Part shown: one piece after another, positions 44,445 to 52,902 of the stretch | Numbering within the stretch: position 1 is the first letter of the stretch | Layout of the letters: each line of letters starts with the position of its first letter | NCBI GenBank assembly: GCA_944364075.1 | Contig: CALVVZ010000003.1 | Span: 1 to 55,434 of the forward strand | Reading direction: 5' to 3' | DNA length: 55,434 nt | Source of the DNA: an uncultured Clostridia bacterium | GTDB lineage: Bacteria > Bacillota > Clostridia > Christensenellales > Aristaeellaceae | The notes under the pieces: model-generated | The model's input: the letters and a program-made list of their open reading frames with translations, nothing else | The model's database searches: none | What the model was told of the DNA's origin: nothing | Made by a program: the position numbers and the translations under genes

Positions 44445-46205
44445 TCAGCCCCAAAGGGTCAGATGTTCGGCAATGGGGCCCAGCGCCAGCGCCGGGAAGA
44501 ACGTCAGCGCGGCAAAGATATACACCACGAACACAAGAATTACGGCGAAACTTACGGTACTGGTCCGCAGCGTGCCGGCAGACTCGTTTACATAGTTCTT
44601 CTTCATCAGCGAGCCCGCAATGGCCAATTGAATCACGATGGGCAGATACCGCCCCAGGAACATCACGATACCGGTGGTAATGTTCCAGAAGTAGGTATTA
44701 TCTGCCAGCCCCTCAAATCCCGAGCCGTTATTCGCCGCGGCGGAGGCATATTCATACAGCACCTGACTCAGGCCGTGGAAGCCGGGATTGGTCATCCCGG
44801 CCCGACCGGCGGCCGTTGCCACCGCCAGGGCGGAGAAAGCCAGAATCAGCAGCGGATGGATGATGATGGCCAACGCGGTCAGCTTCATCTCGCGCCCCTC
44901 GATCTTTTTGCCCAGATATTCGGGGGTACGCCCAACCATCAGCCCACAGATGAACACCGCCAGGATGGCGTACAGAATCATATTCATCAGGCCCACGCCC
45001 TTACCGCCAAAGACGCAGTTGAGCATCATGTGCAAAAGCGGCACCATGCCGCCCAGAGGCGTCAAGGTATCGTGCATGTTATTGACCGTACCCGTGGTGA
45101 AGGATGTGGTCACCGTGGTAAACAGCGCGGATTGGGCGATACCAAAGCGTACCTCCTTGCCTTCCATGCTGCCTGCGGACTGGCTGAGGCCAATCTCGGC
45201 CAGCGCCGGATTGCTCTGCTGTTCTGCCCAGTAGCAAAGCGACAAGCCAACCAGGAACAAAATGCTCATGGCCAGAAAGATGCTTCGGCCTTCTTTACCC
45301 AGCAACCGGGCAGCGATTCCTTCCCGTTGGACAGGCAGGATATTTTCCGGGGCCTTGCTCGTCTGATGCTGACGCCGGCTGTCTCCCACCATTTTTCCAA
45401 AGACAATGACGCAGGCGCCGGGCAAAAGCATCATGGCATACAACTCGATCAGGTTGGACAGGATGGTGGGATTCTCCATAGGCGTGGCGGAATTGGCGCC
45501 GAAAAAGCCTCCGCCATTGGTGCCCAGGTGCTTGATGATTTCAAGCGCCGCCACGGGCCCCATAGCCAGAACCTGGTATGTGCCCTCCAGGGTTCGCACA
45601 ATCACGTTCCCCGAAAAGTTCTGGGGCACACCCTGCCATACCAGCAGCAGCCCGCCTACCAAAGAGAAGGGCAGCAGCACGCGGGTCGTGATGCGCACCA
45701 GATCGGCAAAAAAGTTGCCTACATTGTCCTTCGTCTTTCCGGCCAGGCCGCGGATAAAAGCCACGCAGGCCGCATAACCGCTGGCTGCCGAAACAAACAT
45801 CATGAAGATGATGACCAGCATCTGAGACAGATAGCTCAATCCGCTTTCCCCGGAGTAATGCTGCAGATTGGTGTTGGTCATAAAACTGATGATGGTGTTG
45901 AAGGCCAGGGTGGGCTCCATTCCCTCGATCCCGTTGGGATTCAAAAGCGGGATGCTCTGGATGCGGAGAATGATATAGCCGATGGCGATCATCGCCGCAT
46001 TGGTACCCACCAGGGCCATGGCGTACTGCTTCCAGTTCATTCCCTGGCGTGGATTTATCCCGCTCAGTTTATAAATCGCTCCGTCTACCCGATCAAATAC
46101 GGGGTCGGCAAAGGTGTGCTTTCCTGCGGCGATATGATATAGATACCGCCCCACCGGAATGACAAGGATCAAATAAATGATCAATGTCAGCACCAGCTGT
46201 AACAT
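44445..46205 (-). CDS. kdpA: K+-transporting ATPase channel subunit KdpA
   Basis: This 586-residue membrane channel subunit belongs to the TrkH/KtrB superfamily and selects and passes K+ within KdpFABC. It contains the four filter regions, among them FMTNTNLQHYSGESGLSYLSQ, LGTNGGGFFGANSATP, TTSFTTGTVNNMHDTLTPLGG and ANNGSGFEGL. Length is normal for KdpA. AGGAGGAATTTCGT precedes the ATG. It lies 31 bases after kdpF. Confidence 0.98.
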   Translation of the reverse strand: MLQLVLTLIIYLILVIPVGRYLYHIAAGKHTFADPVFDRVDGAIYKLSGINPRQGMNWKQYAMALVGTNAAMIAIGYIILRIQSIPLLNPNGIEGMEPTLAFNTIISFMTNTNLQHYSGESGLSYLSQMLVIIFMMFVSAASGYAACVAFIRGLAGKTKDNVGNFFADLVRITTRVLLPFSLVGGLLLVWQGVPQNFSGNVIVRTLEGTYQVLAMGPVAALEIIKHLGTNGGGFFGANSATPMENPTILSNLIELYAMMLLPGACVIVFGKMVGDSRRQHQTSKAPENILPVQREGIAARLLGKEGRSIFLAMSILFLVGLSLCYWAEQQSNPALAEIGLSQSAGSMEGKEVRFGIAQSALFTTVTTSFTTGTVNNMHDTLTPLGGMVPLLHMMLNCVFGGKGVGLMNMILYAILAVFICGLMVGRTPEYLGKKIEGREMKLTALAIIIHPLLILAFSALAVATAAGRAGMTNPGFHGLSQVLYEYASAAANNGSGFEGLADNTYFWNITTGIVMFLGRYLPIVIQLAIAGSLMKKNYVNESAGTLRTSTVSFAVILVFVVYIFAALTFFPALALGPIAEHLTLWG

Positions 46206-46236
46206 ACGAAATTCCTCCTATGCTGTGTCCTCATCC

Positions 46237-46314
46237 TCAAAACCGTTCCGGATGCACCAAGGCGTATACCAGATATCCGCCCAGCAGCAAAACAATCATT
46301 CCGAGCACAATCAT
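46237..46314 (-). CDS. kdpF: K+-transporting ATPase small subunit KdpF
   Basis: A 25-residue single-helix peptide (MIVLGMIVLLLGGYLVYAL, then VHPERF) lies immediately upstream of kdpA. Sequence pattern (GGYLxYALxxPExF), length and position all match KdpF, the lipid-like subunit that stabilises KdpFABC. The ribosome site is AGGAG nine bases before the ATG. Confidence 0.93.
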   Translation of the reverse strand: MIVLGMIVLLLGGYLVYALVHPERF

Positions 46315-46336
46315 CCTGCTCAACTCCTGCTTTTCA

Positions 46337-46435
46337 TCATTCCTGAGAATCGACTTGCCGCTGGCACCAATGCACCAGCAACCAGACAAGGCCAAACCCC
46401 GCGAACAGGATTCCTGTCATAAAGCCATCCATCAT
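46337..46435 (-). CDS. Tiny one-helix membrane protein in the kdp operon
   Basis: A 32-residue peptide (MMDGFMTGILFAGFGLVWL, then LVHWCQRQVDSQE) has one membrane helix. Its ATG overlaps the stop of the preceding small ORF by four bases (ATGA), strong evidence that both are translated. kdpF begins 22 bases after its stop. The function is unknown; it could be an extra KdpF-like subunit. Confidence 0.6.
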   Translation of the reverse strand: MMDGFMTGILFAGFGLVWLLVHWCQRQVDSQE

Positions 46436-46566
46436 ACATAGTTCTCCCTTCGTTGGTGTAGAAAATGCCATGCCGCATGCATCATTTGCCCACCCATGAT
46501 CGTCGGCACAAACATCCCAATGGCGATGCCGGCCATAACCGTGCGAGGCAGCATGTACTCTGTCAT
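46432..46566 (-). CDS. Small membrane protein in the kdp operon
   Basis: A 44-residue peptide (MTEYMLPRTVMAGIAIGMFV, continuing to a basic HQRRENYV end) is rich in methionine and has one hydrophobic segment. GAAAGGAGAAGG precedes the ATG at good distance. It is encoded after kdpD2 and overlaps the next tiny ORF. It is not a known Kdp subunit to me. Confidence 0.6.
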   Translation of the reverse strand: MTEYMLPRTVMAGIAIGMFVPTIMGGQMMHAAWHFLHQRRENYV

Positions 46567-46646
46567 CAAATCCTTCTCCTTTCGCAATGGGCATGTACGC
46601 AAAGCATACGGGAGCTGCTTTGCGTGCATAGCATATCGCAATCCGC

Positions 46647-46684
46647 AATAAGCGGGGATTAAGGAAAACAACGCGATATTAACA
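46647..46684 (-). promoter_or_regulatory. Degenerate ATTAAG repeats between kdpD2 and the small ORFs
   Basis: AATAAGC (46647), ATTAAGG (46658) and ATTAACA (46678) lie roughly at multiples of 10-11 bases. They resemble the better repeats at 40676 and 49493 and may mark a second entry point for KdpE ahead of kdpFABC. Confidence 0.35.
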
Positions 46685-46717
46685 GGAGATAAATATTTCG
46701 CCATTCCATTTTGCGCG

Positions 46718-49396
46718 CTATCTGCCTTTCTGAGAAGAAGCCAGGGGAAGCGCAAACCGGAACGCGGTTCCGCTCGGCGCATGGTCCAATACGTCAATTT
46801 TGCCCCCGTGCATGGCGACAATGGATTGGCATAGATGGAGTCCCAGCCCCAGCCCCCTTTGACAATCCCCCTTCTCCTGCCCGGCGGTGTAGAACAAATC
46901 AAATAAGTGCCTTTTGGCATCATCCGAAATGCCTGGTCCGTCATCCGTGACCCTTATTTCCACGGTATTTCCTTTTTTTGTGCCACGCAGCTCAATATGT
47001 GAACCCTTTGGCGTGTACTGTATGGCGTTGTTCATGATATTGATGATGACCCGCTCAATCAGCCGCGCATTCATAGCGGCCGTGAGCGCCGCGTCATCCA
47101 AATGGACGGATATGTGATGCTCCGCGGCTCTACGGTCCAGCTGTGTCACTGCATGCCGGAAAAGTTCTTCGATCCGTTCCGGACGCATTTTGAAGGATTC
47201 TCTGTCTGTTTCCAAATGGGTGGCTACCAGCAGGTTTTCCGTCATGTTCATTAGCCAGTTTGTATCGTCACAAATTGCCGTGTACAGCTTTTCCCTGTTT
47301 TCCGGTTCCGGTACAAGCGCTTCCTGCATAAGCGTATGGATACTGCCGCTGATGTTTGTGAGCGGCGTGCGCAGATCATGGGAAACTGCGCGCAGCAAGC
47401 TGGCTTGCAACCGCTCTTTTTGCGCTTGAAGCGCCGCCTGATTTCGCTCCTCCTGTAGCCGGATGCGTTCCTGGCTGAGCCCGCACTCACTTAACAGGGC
47501 AATCATCAGGTTTTTTTCAAAGGCGTCCGGCACGGAATAACCCGCAATGGGAATCCCCACAATTCCCATAACGCCTTGCGTTCCTCTGACGGAAAGAAAA
47601 AGCCATTTTGCATTTGGCAATGTATTCGTGGTTGCGCCTGCGTGCTTGTTGTTCCTTTGCACCCATTTGGCCACCCCGATTTCTTCGGAACCCAATTCGG
47701 ATAAAATGTGCTGTTCGTCGGACGGTTCTACCCGAAATGCCAATTCCTTTTCCGATTCGCTCAGCGCATAGAGCACGGGGCGGTCAAAAAGCCGATTCAA
47801 TTGTTCCGCGGTCAAGCGAAGGCAATCCCATTCGGTCCGCCCTTTTTGCAGCTTTTGGCTGCTTCCCAAAAGCAGTTCCGTATAGTAGCTCTTTTGTGCC
47901 GCTAAACGGGCCTGCGCCTTTACGCGGCTTGCCAGAGAGCTTGCGATAAAACTGGATAGAAGCATAATCAGAAATGTTACGGGGTAGCTGGGGCCATTGA
48001 CCTGAAAGGTAAAGCGCGGCTCTGTAAAAAGAAAATTAAAAGCGGCGACGCTGAGAAAAGAATCAACCGCGCCATAAAAGTGACCGTTTGTGCAAACCGC
48101 AGTAATCAGAACGCCCAAAATATAAACCGTAATCATGTTGGATTCACTGAACCCGGCATGATAAAAGACAAAACCCGCCATGGAGGAAAGCAGCAAAGAA
48201 GCCAGCATGATGCCCGTATCTTTCCATGTAAAGCGCGCCTTGGGCATACGAGGCTTTCCAAGCGGCTTTTTATATAGCGGTTGGTGATCTGGAATAATGT
48301 ATACATCCAAATCCGTCAGTTCGATCAGGCGGTCAGCCAGGCTCTTTTTTCCCGTAATGGGGTTTTGCTTATGGTTGATGCGGCCCATAACAATTTTGGT
48401 TATGCCGCTGACGCGGGCATATTCCGCAATCTGCATAGCTGGGTCTGTTCCATAGACTGTAGAAATCTGCGCGCCCAGCTGCTCTGCAAGACGCAGATTG
48501 CTGTGCAGGCGCTTCAGGTTTTCGCCGGATAATTCCTTTGTTTCCGGCGTCTGCACAAAGAGCGCCGTGAAACCGCTGTGAAAGGCTTCCGCCATTCGTG
48601 CAGCGGTTCGGATTACTTTCGCATTGGAAGGCGCGGACGACAGGCAGATCAAAATGTGTTCCCCGGCTTTCGCGCTTTTTTCCTTCCCCTCCTGCAGCGC
48701 AGTGCGGTTGAGCTGATCCGCGGTGCGCCGCATAGCGATCTCGCGCAGGGCGGCCAGATTCTCTGCGGTAAAAAAATGCTGGAGCGCTTGTTCCGCCTGC
48801 CGTTCCCGGTACACTTTTCCTGCCTGAAGGCGTTTCACTAGCTCATCCGGTTCAATATCCACCAATTCAACCTGATTGGCCCGATCAAAAACATGATCCG
48901 GAATTCGCTCATTCACCGCAATGCCTGTGATGGAGGATACCAAATCGTTGAGCGACTCCAAATGCTGCACATTCACCGTGGTGTAAACATTGATCCCGGC
49001 CTGGAGCAGTTCTTCCACATCCTGATACCGCTTTGTATGCCGGCATCCCTGGGCATTGCTGTGAGCCAATTCGTCTACTAGAATAAGTTGCGGTTTTCTC
49101 TCCAGCGCCCGGTCCAGGTCAAACTCTTTTAGCTTGATGCCGCGATACGCTATCTCTTTGCGGGGCAAAACCTCCAGCCCTTCCAGGAGTGCCAGCGTAT
49201 CCGGCCGGGCGTGCGGCTCCACATAGCCCACTACAACATCTATGCCCTCTTTTTGCGCCTGATGGGCCGCCTCCAGCATGGCATAGGTCTTGCCTACGCC
49301 CGCCGCATAACCAAAAAAGATTTTTAGCTTCCCGGCCAGGAGCATACCTTCTTCGTTCATCTTGTAGCTCGACCGTGTTGGTTGGATCTTTTCCAT
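46718..49396 (-). CDS. kdpD: KdpD-type K+ sensor histidine kinase, copy 2
   Basis: This 892-residue paralogue of the kinase at 36771-39416 has the canonical KdpD P-loop GYAAGVGKTYAML, LVDELAHSNAQGCRHTKRYQDVEELL, a USP-like domain (ICLSSAPSNAKVIRTAARMA), four membrane helices, HisKA with VSHDLRTPLTNISGS, and HATPase with NIMNNAIQY, DDGPGIS and GLGLGL. All kinase motifs look intact. It is not followed by a response-regulator gene; the next genes are the small ORFs and kdpFABC. The start at 49396 (MEKIQPTRSSYK) follows TAGGAGAAG; more upstream in-frame starts lack a ribosome site. Confidence 0.94.
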   Translation of the reverse strand: MEKIQPTRSSYKMNEEGMLLAGKLKIFFGYAAGVGKTYAMLEAAHQAQKEGIDVVVGYVEPHARPDTLALLEGLEVLPRKEIAYRGIKLKEFDLDRALERKPQLILVDELAHSNAQGCRHTKRYQDVEELLQAGINVYTTVNVQHLESLNDLVSSITGIAVNERIPDHVFDRANQVELVDIEPDELVKRLQAGKVYRERQAEQALQHFFTAENLAALREIAMRRTADQLNRTALQEGKEKSAKAGEHILICLSSAPSNAKVIRTAARMAEAFHSGFTALFVQTPETKELSGENLKRLHSNLRLAEQLGAQISTVYGTDPAMQIAEYARVSGITKIVMGRINHKQNPITGKKSLADRLIELTDLDVYIIPDHQPLYKKPLGKPRMPKARFTWKDTGIMLASLLLSSMAGFVFYHAGFSESNMITVYILGVLITAVCTNGHFYGAVDSFLSVAAFNFLFTEPRFTFQVNGPSYPVTFLIMLLSSFIASSLASRVKAQARLAAQKSYYTELLLGSSQKLQKGRTEWDCLRLTAEQLNRLFDRPVLYALSESEKELAFRVEPSDEQHILSELGSEEIGVAKWVQRNNKHAGATTNTLPNAKWLFLSVRGTQGVMGIVGIPIAGYSVPDAFEKNLMIALLSECGLSQERIRLQEERNQAALQAQKERLQASLLRAVSHDLRTPLTNISGSIHTLMQEALVPEPENREKLYTAICDDTNWLMNMTENLLVATHLETDRESFKMRPERIEELFRHAVTQLDRRAAEHHISVHLDDAALTAAMNARLIERVIINIMNNAIQYTPKGSHIELRGTKKGNTVEIRVTDDGPGISDDAKRHLFDLFYTAGQEKGDCQRGLGLGLHLCQSIVAMHGGKIDVLDHAPSGTAFRFALPLASSQKGR

Positions 49397-49492
49397 CCTG
49401 TATCTTCTCCTATATATCGGTCTGTGGCACACCTGGGTATGTATATCATATCACGCAGCATGCTATGAAATGATAAAAGATGCCCCCGGCGC

Positions 49493-49510
49493 ATTAAGAT
49501 GAAATTAAGA
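49493..49510 (-). promoter_or_regulatory. Direct repeats, candidate KdpE site before kdpD2-kdpFABC
   Basis: Minus-strand CTTAAT occurs twice 11 bases apart (plus-strand ATTAAGA at 49493 and 49504), with a weaker third unit near 49514. A possible -10, minus-strand TATGAT, is at 49450-49445, and no good -35 is present. This matches the repeats before trkH. Confidence 0.55.
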
Positions 49511-49667
49511 TAGATGTAAGCCAATAGGTGCAGACTACGGAACGAGGCAAATTGGGGAAGCGCATCATTGAGGAGCGGAATTCTCCAGAGCGCGTTGTGC
49601 AGATGGCCCATTTTTCTTGACGCAAGAAGCAAGGAATCGAAGAAGATGTTTCCTGGAGCTTGTAAAA

Positions 49668-50129
49668 ATGACCAGCAAGGGCCAGCTGACGGTCCCTGCT
49701 TCCATTCCAAAGAAGTTTGGTATCGGCGCAGGAGATCAGCTGCTGCTCGATGAGCGTGAAAGGCAAATCACCCTGGCCCCTGCAACGCACGCCTCGCTGG
49801 CTGACCTCCAGGCCGCTGCTGCGCAGCAACATGTTTACTTTCTTAAGGAAATCCGCAAAATTGTCGTTCCCATCGCACAGCGTCATCAGCTCAAGCGCCT
49901 TACGCTGTTTGGCGCCTATGCCCGGGGGAAGGCAACCGCGCAAAGTGATCTTGACTTTCGCGCCGGCATTTCCGCAGACTTTGGCATGTATTGGCGTACG
50001 GCCGATCACGAGGACCGGGCCAATCTATGTCAATTGCTTGATGCCTGCAAGAAGAACAAGCACTTGGAGAAAGCCTGGAAGACCGGTGTGGAGATCATCA
50101 ATTTTACCTGGGAGAGTAAGAGCTTGTAA
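49668..50129 (+). CDS. AbrB/SpoVT-type domain fused to a minimal nucleotidyltransferase
   Basis: This 153-residue protein joins two parts. Residues 1-40 are an AbrB/MazE-like swapped-hairpin DNA-binding domain (SKGQLTVPASIPKKFGI, DQLLLDE). Residues about 75-153 resemble a MNT-type nucleotidyltransferase (LTLFGAYARGKATAQSDLDF). The usual GS of the active site is GA here, while the metal-binding D-x-D is kept. Both domain types are known antitoxin modules: MNT proteins adenylylate HEPN toxins, and MazE-like domains repress toxin operons. No HEPN or MazF gene is adjacent, so it may be an orphan or a regulator. ATG 49668 is chosen over earlier frame extension because TGGAGC precedes it. Confidence 0.65.
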   Translation: MTSKGQLTVPASIPKKFGIGAGDQLLLDERERQITLAPATHASLADLQAAAAQQHVYFLKEIRKIVVPIAQRHQLKRLTLFGAYARGKATAQSDLDFRAGISADFGMYWRTADHEDRANLCQLLDACKKNKHLEKAWKTGVEIINFTWESKSL

Positions 50130-50130
50130 T

Positions 50131-50184
50131 AAAGCCGGGATGATTTTGTGTTCTGTTTGTTAGAATGATCCCGGCTTTCGTTTT
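50131..50184 (+). terminator. Terminator after the AbrB-MNT gene
   Basis: AAAGCCGGGAT (50131-50141) pairs perfectly with ATCCCGGCTTT (50168-50178), followed by CGTTTT. The loop is long (26 bases). Confidence 0.8.
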
Positions 50185-50218
50185 ATGAACCGGATGAAAC
50201 GACGTACAGTGGCTTTCC

Positions 50219-50256
50219 TGGCACCCCTGACCAGACGCTAACTGGTGGCCTACCGC
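50219..50256 (-). other. Degenerate tRNA-Arg 3'-end-like fragment (possible left att)
   Basis: The minus strand reads like the 3' part of a tRNA-Arg(CCU), with GGCCACCAG before a damaged T-loop and GGGGTGCC at the end. It can be aligned in direct orientation with the better fragment at 55304-55348 (shared GCACCCC, TGGCCT and CGCTT blocks). The T-loop TTCGAA is not preserved. Confidence 0.4.
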
Positions 50257-50670
50257 TTTGTGAGGAAGGGTTGCTGGAGCGGGAGATGGAAGGTAGGAAA
50301 GCGGTATTTGTCATCCGTCGGGAGGAATGATACCACGCCGATACAAAAGCGCCTTTGCTTGCATGGGGAATTTCCATGTCCAAACGTGAGCAATTCAACC
50401 TGAAAACATTAGTCTCTGGCACACGACAGACAAGCATACGTCAACGACCTGGACTTTGTCGCATGCCCCGACGCGTCAAACCAAAACGGCGGGGTATGCA
50501 ATGCGCAACCATCGGAGTCTTTGACCGCCTAAATTCCTATTTCCGCAATGATTATCAAAACATTTGACAGTTGCTCTGTCTATACCGGTATGTTCTTTCT
50601 GCTTTTCCTGGTCATTGCCCTTTCCGGGAATGTGCGGTATAGTGATGGTATTGAAAAAGGGGGAGGAGCA
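50257..50670 (+). other. Intergenic region ahead of the WYL genes, with promoter
   Basis: I see no convincing gene in about 400 bases. TTGCCC (50615-50620) and TATAGT (50638-50643) are spaced by 17 bases and would start transcription about 20 bases before the WYL1 ATG. The remaining sequence is lower in GC than the left part of the window and may be decayed mobile-element DNA. Confidence 0.45.
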
Positions 50671-51900
50671 ATGGCATACAGCGAGCTGATTAAGGATTTC
50701 AACAAGATCCGAACCTATATCCGGGAGTTTTATATCTATGGATTTCGGAGCAGGGATGAATTTGATGCCAAGAGCGCCCGCAGCTATGACAATGAACGCC
50801 GCCGCGTGGAAAGCTGGCTTGGGAAATATATGCGTTTTCGTCAGGATGCAACCGGCAAGCAGATTTTTCTCTCCCTCGACAGCAGGCAGATTGCGCAAAA
50901 TCCCATCTATCAAGCCTTTCGTGCCAAATGTTTCACGGATATGGACATTGTTTTGCATTTCTTCCTGCTGGATATGCTGCGAGAGCAGGCGTTGACTGCC
51001 AGGGAAGCTACCGATTGCCTGTGCCGCGAATACTTGCAGTATGCGCCGGATTTTGCTATGCCGGACGAATCCACCGTGCGCAAAAAGCTGAAGGAATATG
51101 AGCGCCTGGGACTGCTTACGGCCGACAAGCGGGGGAGGGAGATATGTTATTGCGCGGCACGGGATACCATGGATCGGGCAGCTTGGCAGGACGCCATCGC
51201 TTTTTTTTCCGAGGACGCGCCTTTGGGCGTAATCGGCAGCACGTTGCCTCATGACAATCCTTTGTTCCGTTTCAAACATCGTTATTTGCTGGATGCGCTG
51301 GATAGCGAGATGATGCTGTCCCTGCTTGAAGCAATGAAGCGGGACCGTGCTGTGGAATTGACGATTTTCAGCCGGCGCAAGCAGGCGCAATGGGTTCATA
51401 CGCTTTTTCCCTTGCGCTTTTTCATCAGTACGCAAACCGGGCGGCAGTATTTGCTGGGCTATCATCAGCGCTTGCGCAAGCCAATGTTCTTGCGTCTGGA
51501 CAGCATTCGCAGCGTCAAGGAAGGCGCGGTGGAAACCCGCGCCGATGAATACCGTGGTTATTTGCGGAAGTTGCAGGAAAACTTGTGGGGAGTGTCCACC
51601 GGCGACGAGTTTTCCCTGGATCATCTGGAACTGGATATTCATGTGGGCCCTGACGAACAGTTTCTGGTGGACCGCCTTCGGCGGGAAAGACGCTGTGGCG
51701 CCGTAGTACAGGTGGATGAACAAACCTGGCGGTTCTCCGCCGATGTATATGACGCCGATGAGATGTTACCCTGGTTGCGTACTTTCATCGGGCGGATTAT
51801 TCGCCTACAGTGCAGCAATTCTTTCGTAACCCAACGGTTCTATGCAGATCTGGAGGCTATGAACCAGCTGTATGGAGGTGATGGGGATGCTGTTCAGTGA
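50671..51900 (+). CDS. WYL-domain transcriptional regulator, first of a pair
   Basis: This 409-residue protein has an N-terminal winged-helix-like part (TVRKKLKEYERLGLLTADKRGRE) and a central WYL-type ligand domain (FPLRFFISTQTGRQYLLGYHQRLRKPMFLRLDSIRSVKEG). A C-terminal extension (FIGRIIRLQCSNSFVTQRFYADLEAM) follows. WYL proteins often respond to nucleic-acid ends or nucleotides and control phage-defence or DNA/RNA-repair genes. GGGGGAGGAGCA directly precedes ATG 50671. Its end overlaps the second WYL gene by 14 bases. In this cluster the pair likely controls the coiled-coil and rtcB genes downstream. Confidence 0.85.
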   Translation: MAYSELIKDFNKIRTYIREFYIYGFRSRDEFDAKSARSYDNERRRVESWLGKYMRFRQDATGKQIFLSLDSRQIAQNPIYQAFRAKCFTDMDIVLHFFLLDMLREQALTAREATDCLCREYLQYAPDFAMPDESTVRKKLKEYERLGLLTADKRGREICYCAARDTMDRAAWQDAIAFFSEDAPLGVIGSTLPHDNPLFRFKHRYLLDALDSEMMLSLLEAMKRDRAVELTIFSRRKQAQWVHTLFPLRFFISTQTGRQYLLGYHQRLRKPMFLRLDSIRSVKEGAVETRADEYRGYLRKLQENLWGVSTGDEFSLDHLELDIHVGPDEQFLVDRLRRERRCGAVVQVDEQTWRFSADVYDADEMLPWLRTFIGRIIRLQCSNSFVTQRFYADLEAMNQLYGGDGDAVQ

Positions 51901-52801
51901 AATTTACGGCGCCTACTTCGATGCGGTGTCCAGTATACTGTCAGCGGCGGTGGACGGCCGTCTAACCCAACAGAAGATACTGCAAATCGTAGGGGAAAGA
52001 GGCTTTACGGAAAGCACGCTGACCATTCCGCAAAAACTGCAAAGCGGTGCCTGGCCCCTGCTGTCGGACGGTTATCGCACACCTCTGCGGCACAAACCGG
52101 GGCTGCCTGTGACGCTTTTGCAGAAGCAATGGCTGAAAGCGCTGCTGCTGGACCCGCGCATCAGGCTGTTTGAGGTGGACGCTACCGGACTTGAGGACGT
52201 GGAGCCGCTTTTCACTCCGGACCAGTTTGTGTATTACGACCGCTACTTGGACGCAGACCCCTATGAGGACGCGGGATATATTGCCCGCTTCAAAACCATT
52301 CGGGAAGCAATCCATACCCGCCGGAAGATTGAGATCACCTTTAACAGCGCGCACGGGAATCATCACGTGTGGGAGGCGATTCCCTTCCGGCTGGAATATT
52401 CCTCTGTGGACGATAAATTTCGGGTGCTTGTGCTCTATCCGGCCAGAAAAATCAGCAGTGTCAATCTGGCCAGAATCACGGACGCGATACCGTGCGCCCA
52501 TTGGGCCCGCGGAAGCTTTTCGCCACCGGCAACCCGCAAGAACATGCTGGTTTTTGACCTGACGGACGAGCGAAACGCGCTGGAACGAGCGATGCATCAG
52601 TTCTCCTATCTGACCAAGGAAACGGTGCGGCTGGATGCAAGGCACTATCGGGTCACGCTGTACTATCTTCAGGAAGATCAAACCGAACTGCTGATCAAGC
52701 TGCTATCTTTCGGACCCATTCTCCGGGTCATCTCCCCGGACGACATGGTGCGGCAGATCAAAGACAGAATCCAAAGACAGGTGCGTTGCGAATTTCGCTA
52801 A
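51887..52801 (+). CDS. WYL-domain transcriptional regulator, second of a pair
   Basis: This 304-residue protein has an N-terminal region with HTH-like spacing (LTQQKILQIVGERGFTEST) and a WYL-type domain (IHTRRKIEITFNSAHGNHHVWEAIPFRLEYSSVDDKFRVLVL). The C-terminal part (FSYLTKETVRLDARHYRVTLYYLQEDQTELLIKLLSFGPILRVISPD) is the usual WCX-like extension. ATG 51887 follows GGAGGTGATGGGG, which lies in the 3' end of the first WYL gene, so the two are coupled and may form a heterodimer. The terminator stem at 52785-52824 includes its last codons. Confidence 0.85.
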   Translation: MLFSEIYGAYFDAVSSILSAAVDGRLTQQKILQIVGERGFTESTLTIPQKLQSGAWPLLSDGYRTPLRHKPGLPVTLLQKQWLKALLLDPRIRLFEVDATGLEDVEPLFTPDQFVYYDRYLDADPYEDAGYIARFKTIREAIHTRRKIEITFNSAHGNHHVWEAIPFRLEYSSVDDKFRVLVLYPARKISSVNLARITDAIPCAHWARGSFSPPATRKNMLVFDLTDERNALERAMHQFSYLTKETVRLDARHYRVTLYYLQEDQTELLIKLLSFGPILRVISPDDMVRQIKDRIQRQVRCEFR

Positions 52802-52824
52802 ATGCGAAGTTCGCAACTTTTTTT
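52785..52824 (+). terminator. Terminator overlapping the end of the second WYL gene
   Basis: GTTGCGAATTTCGC (52785-52798) pairs with GCGAAGTTCGCAAC (52804-52817) with one mismatch; the loop holds the stop codon TAA; seven T follow. Translation through the 5' arm would oppose folding, so termination may depend on ribosome position. Confidence 0.9.
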
Positions 52825-52902
52825 CCATGATTCCCCTGGCAAAAGCTGCTATGATTTCCGTGAACGAAGCAAGCAACGTACAGGAAAGAAGGAGGCTTTG
52901 CC

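Noticed and set aside
42609..46142. Very long plus-strand open frame (over 1100 codons) opposite kdpA and kdpB
   Set aside because: It lies entirely opposite well-conserved genes, reads as His/Gln/Arg-rich low-quality protein and has no ribosome site; it is an effect of GC-rich codon use on the other strand.
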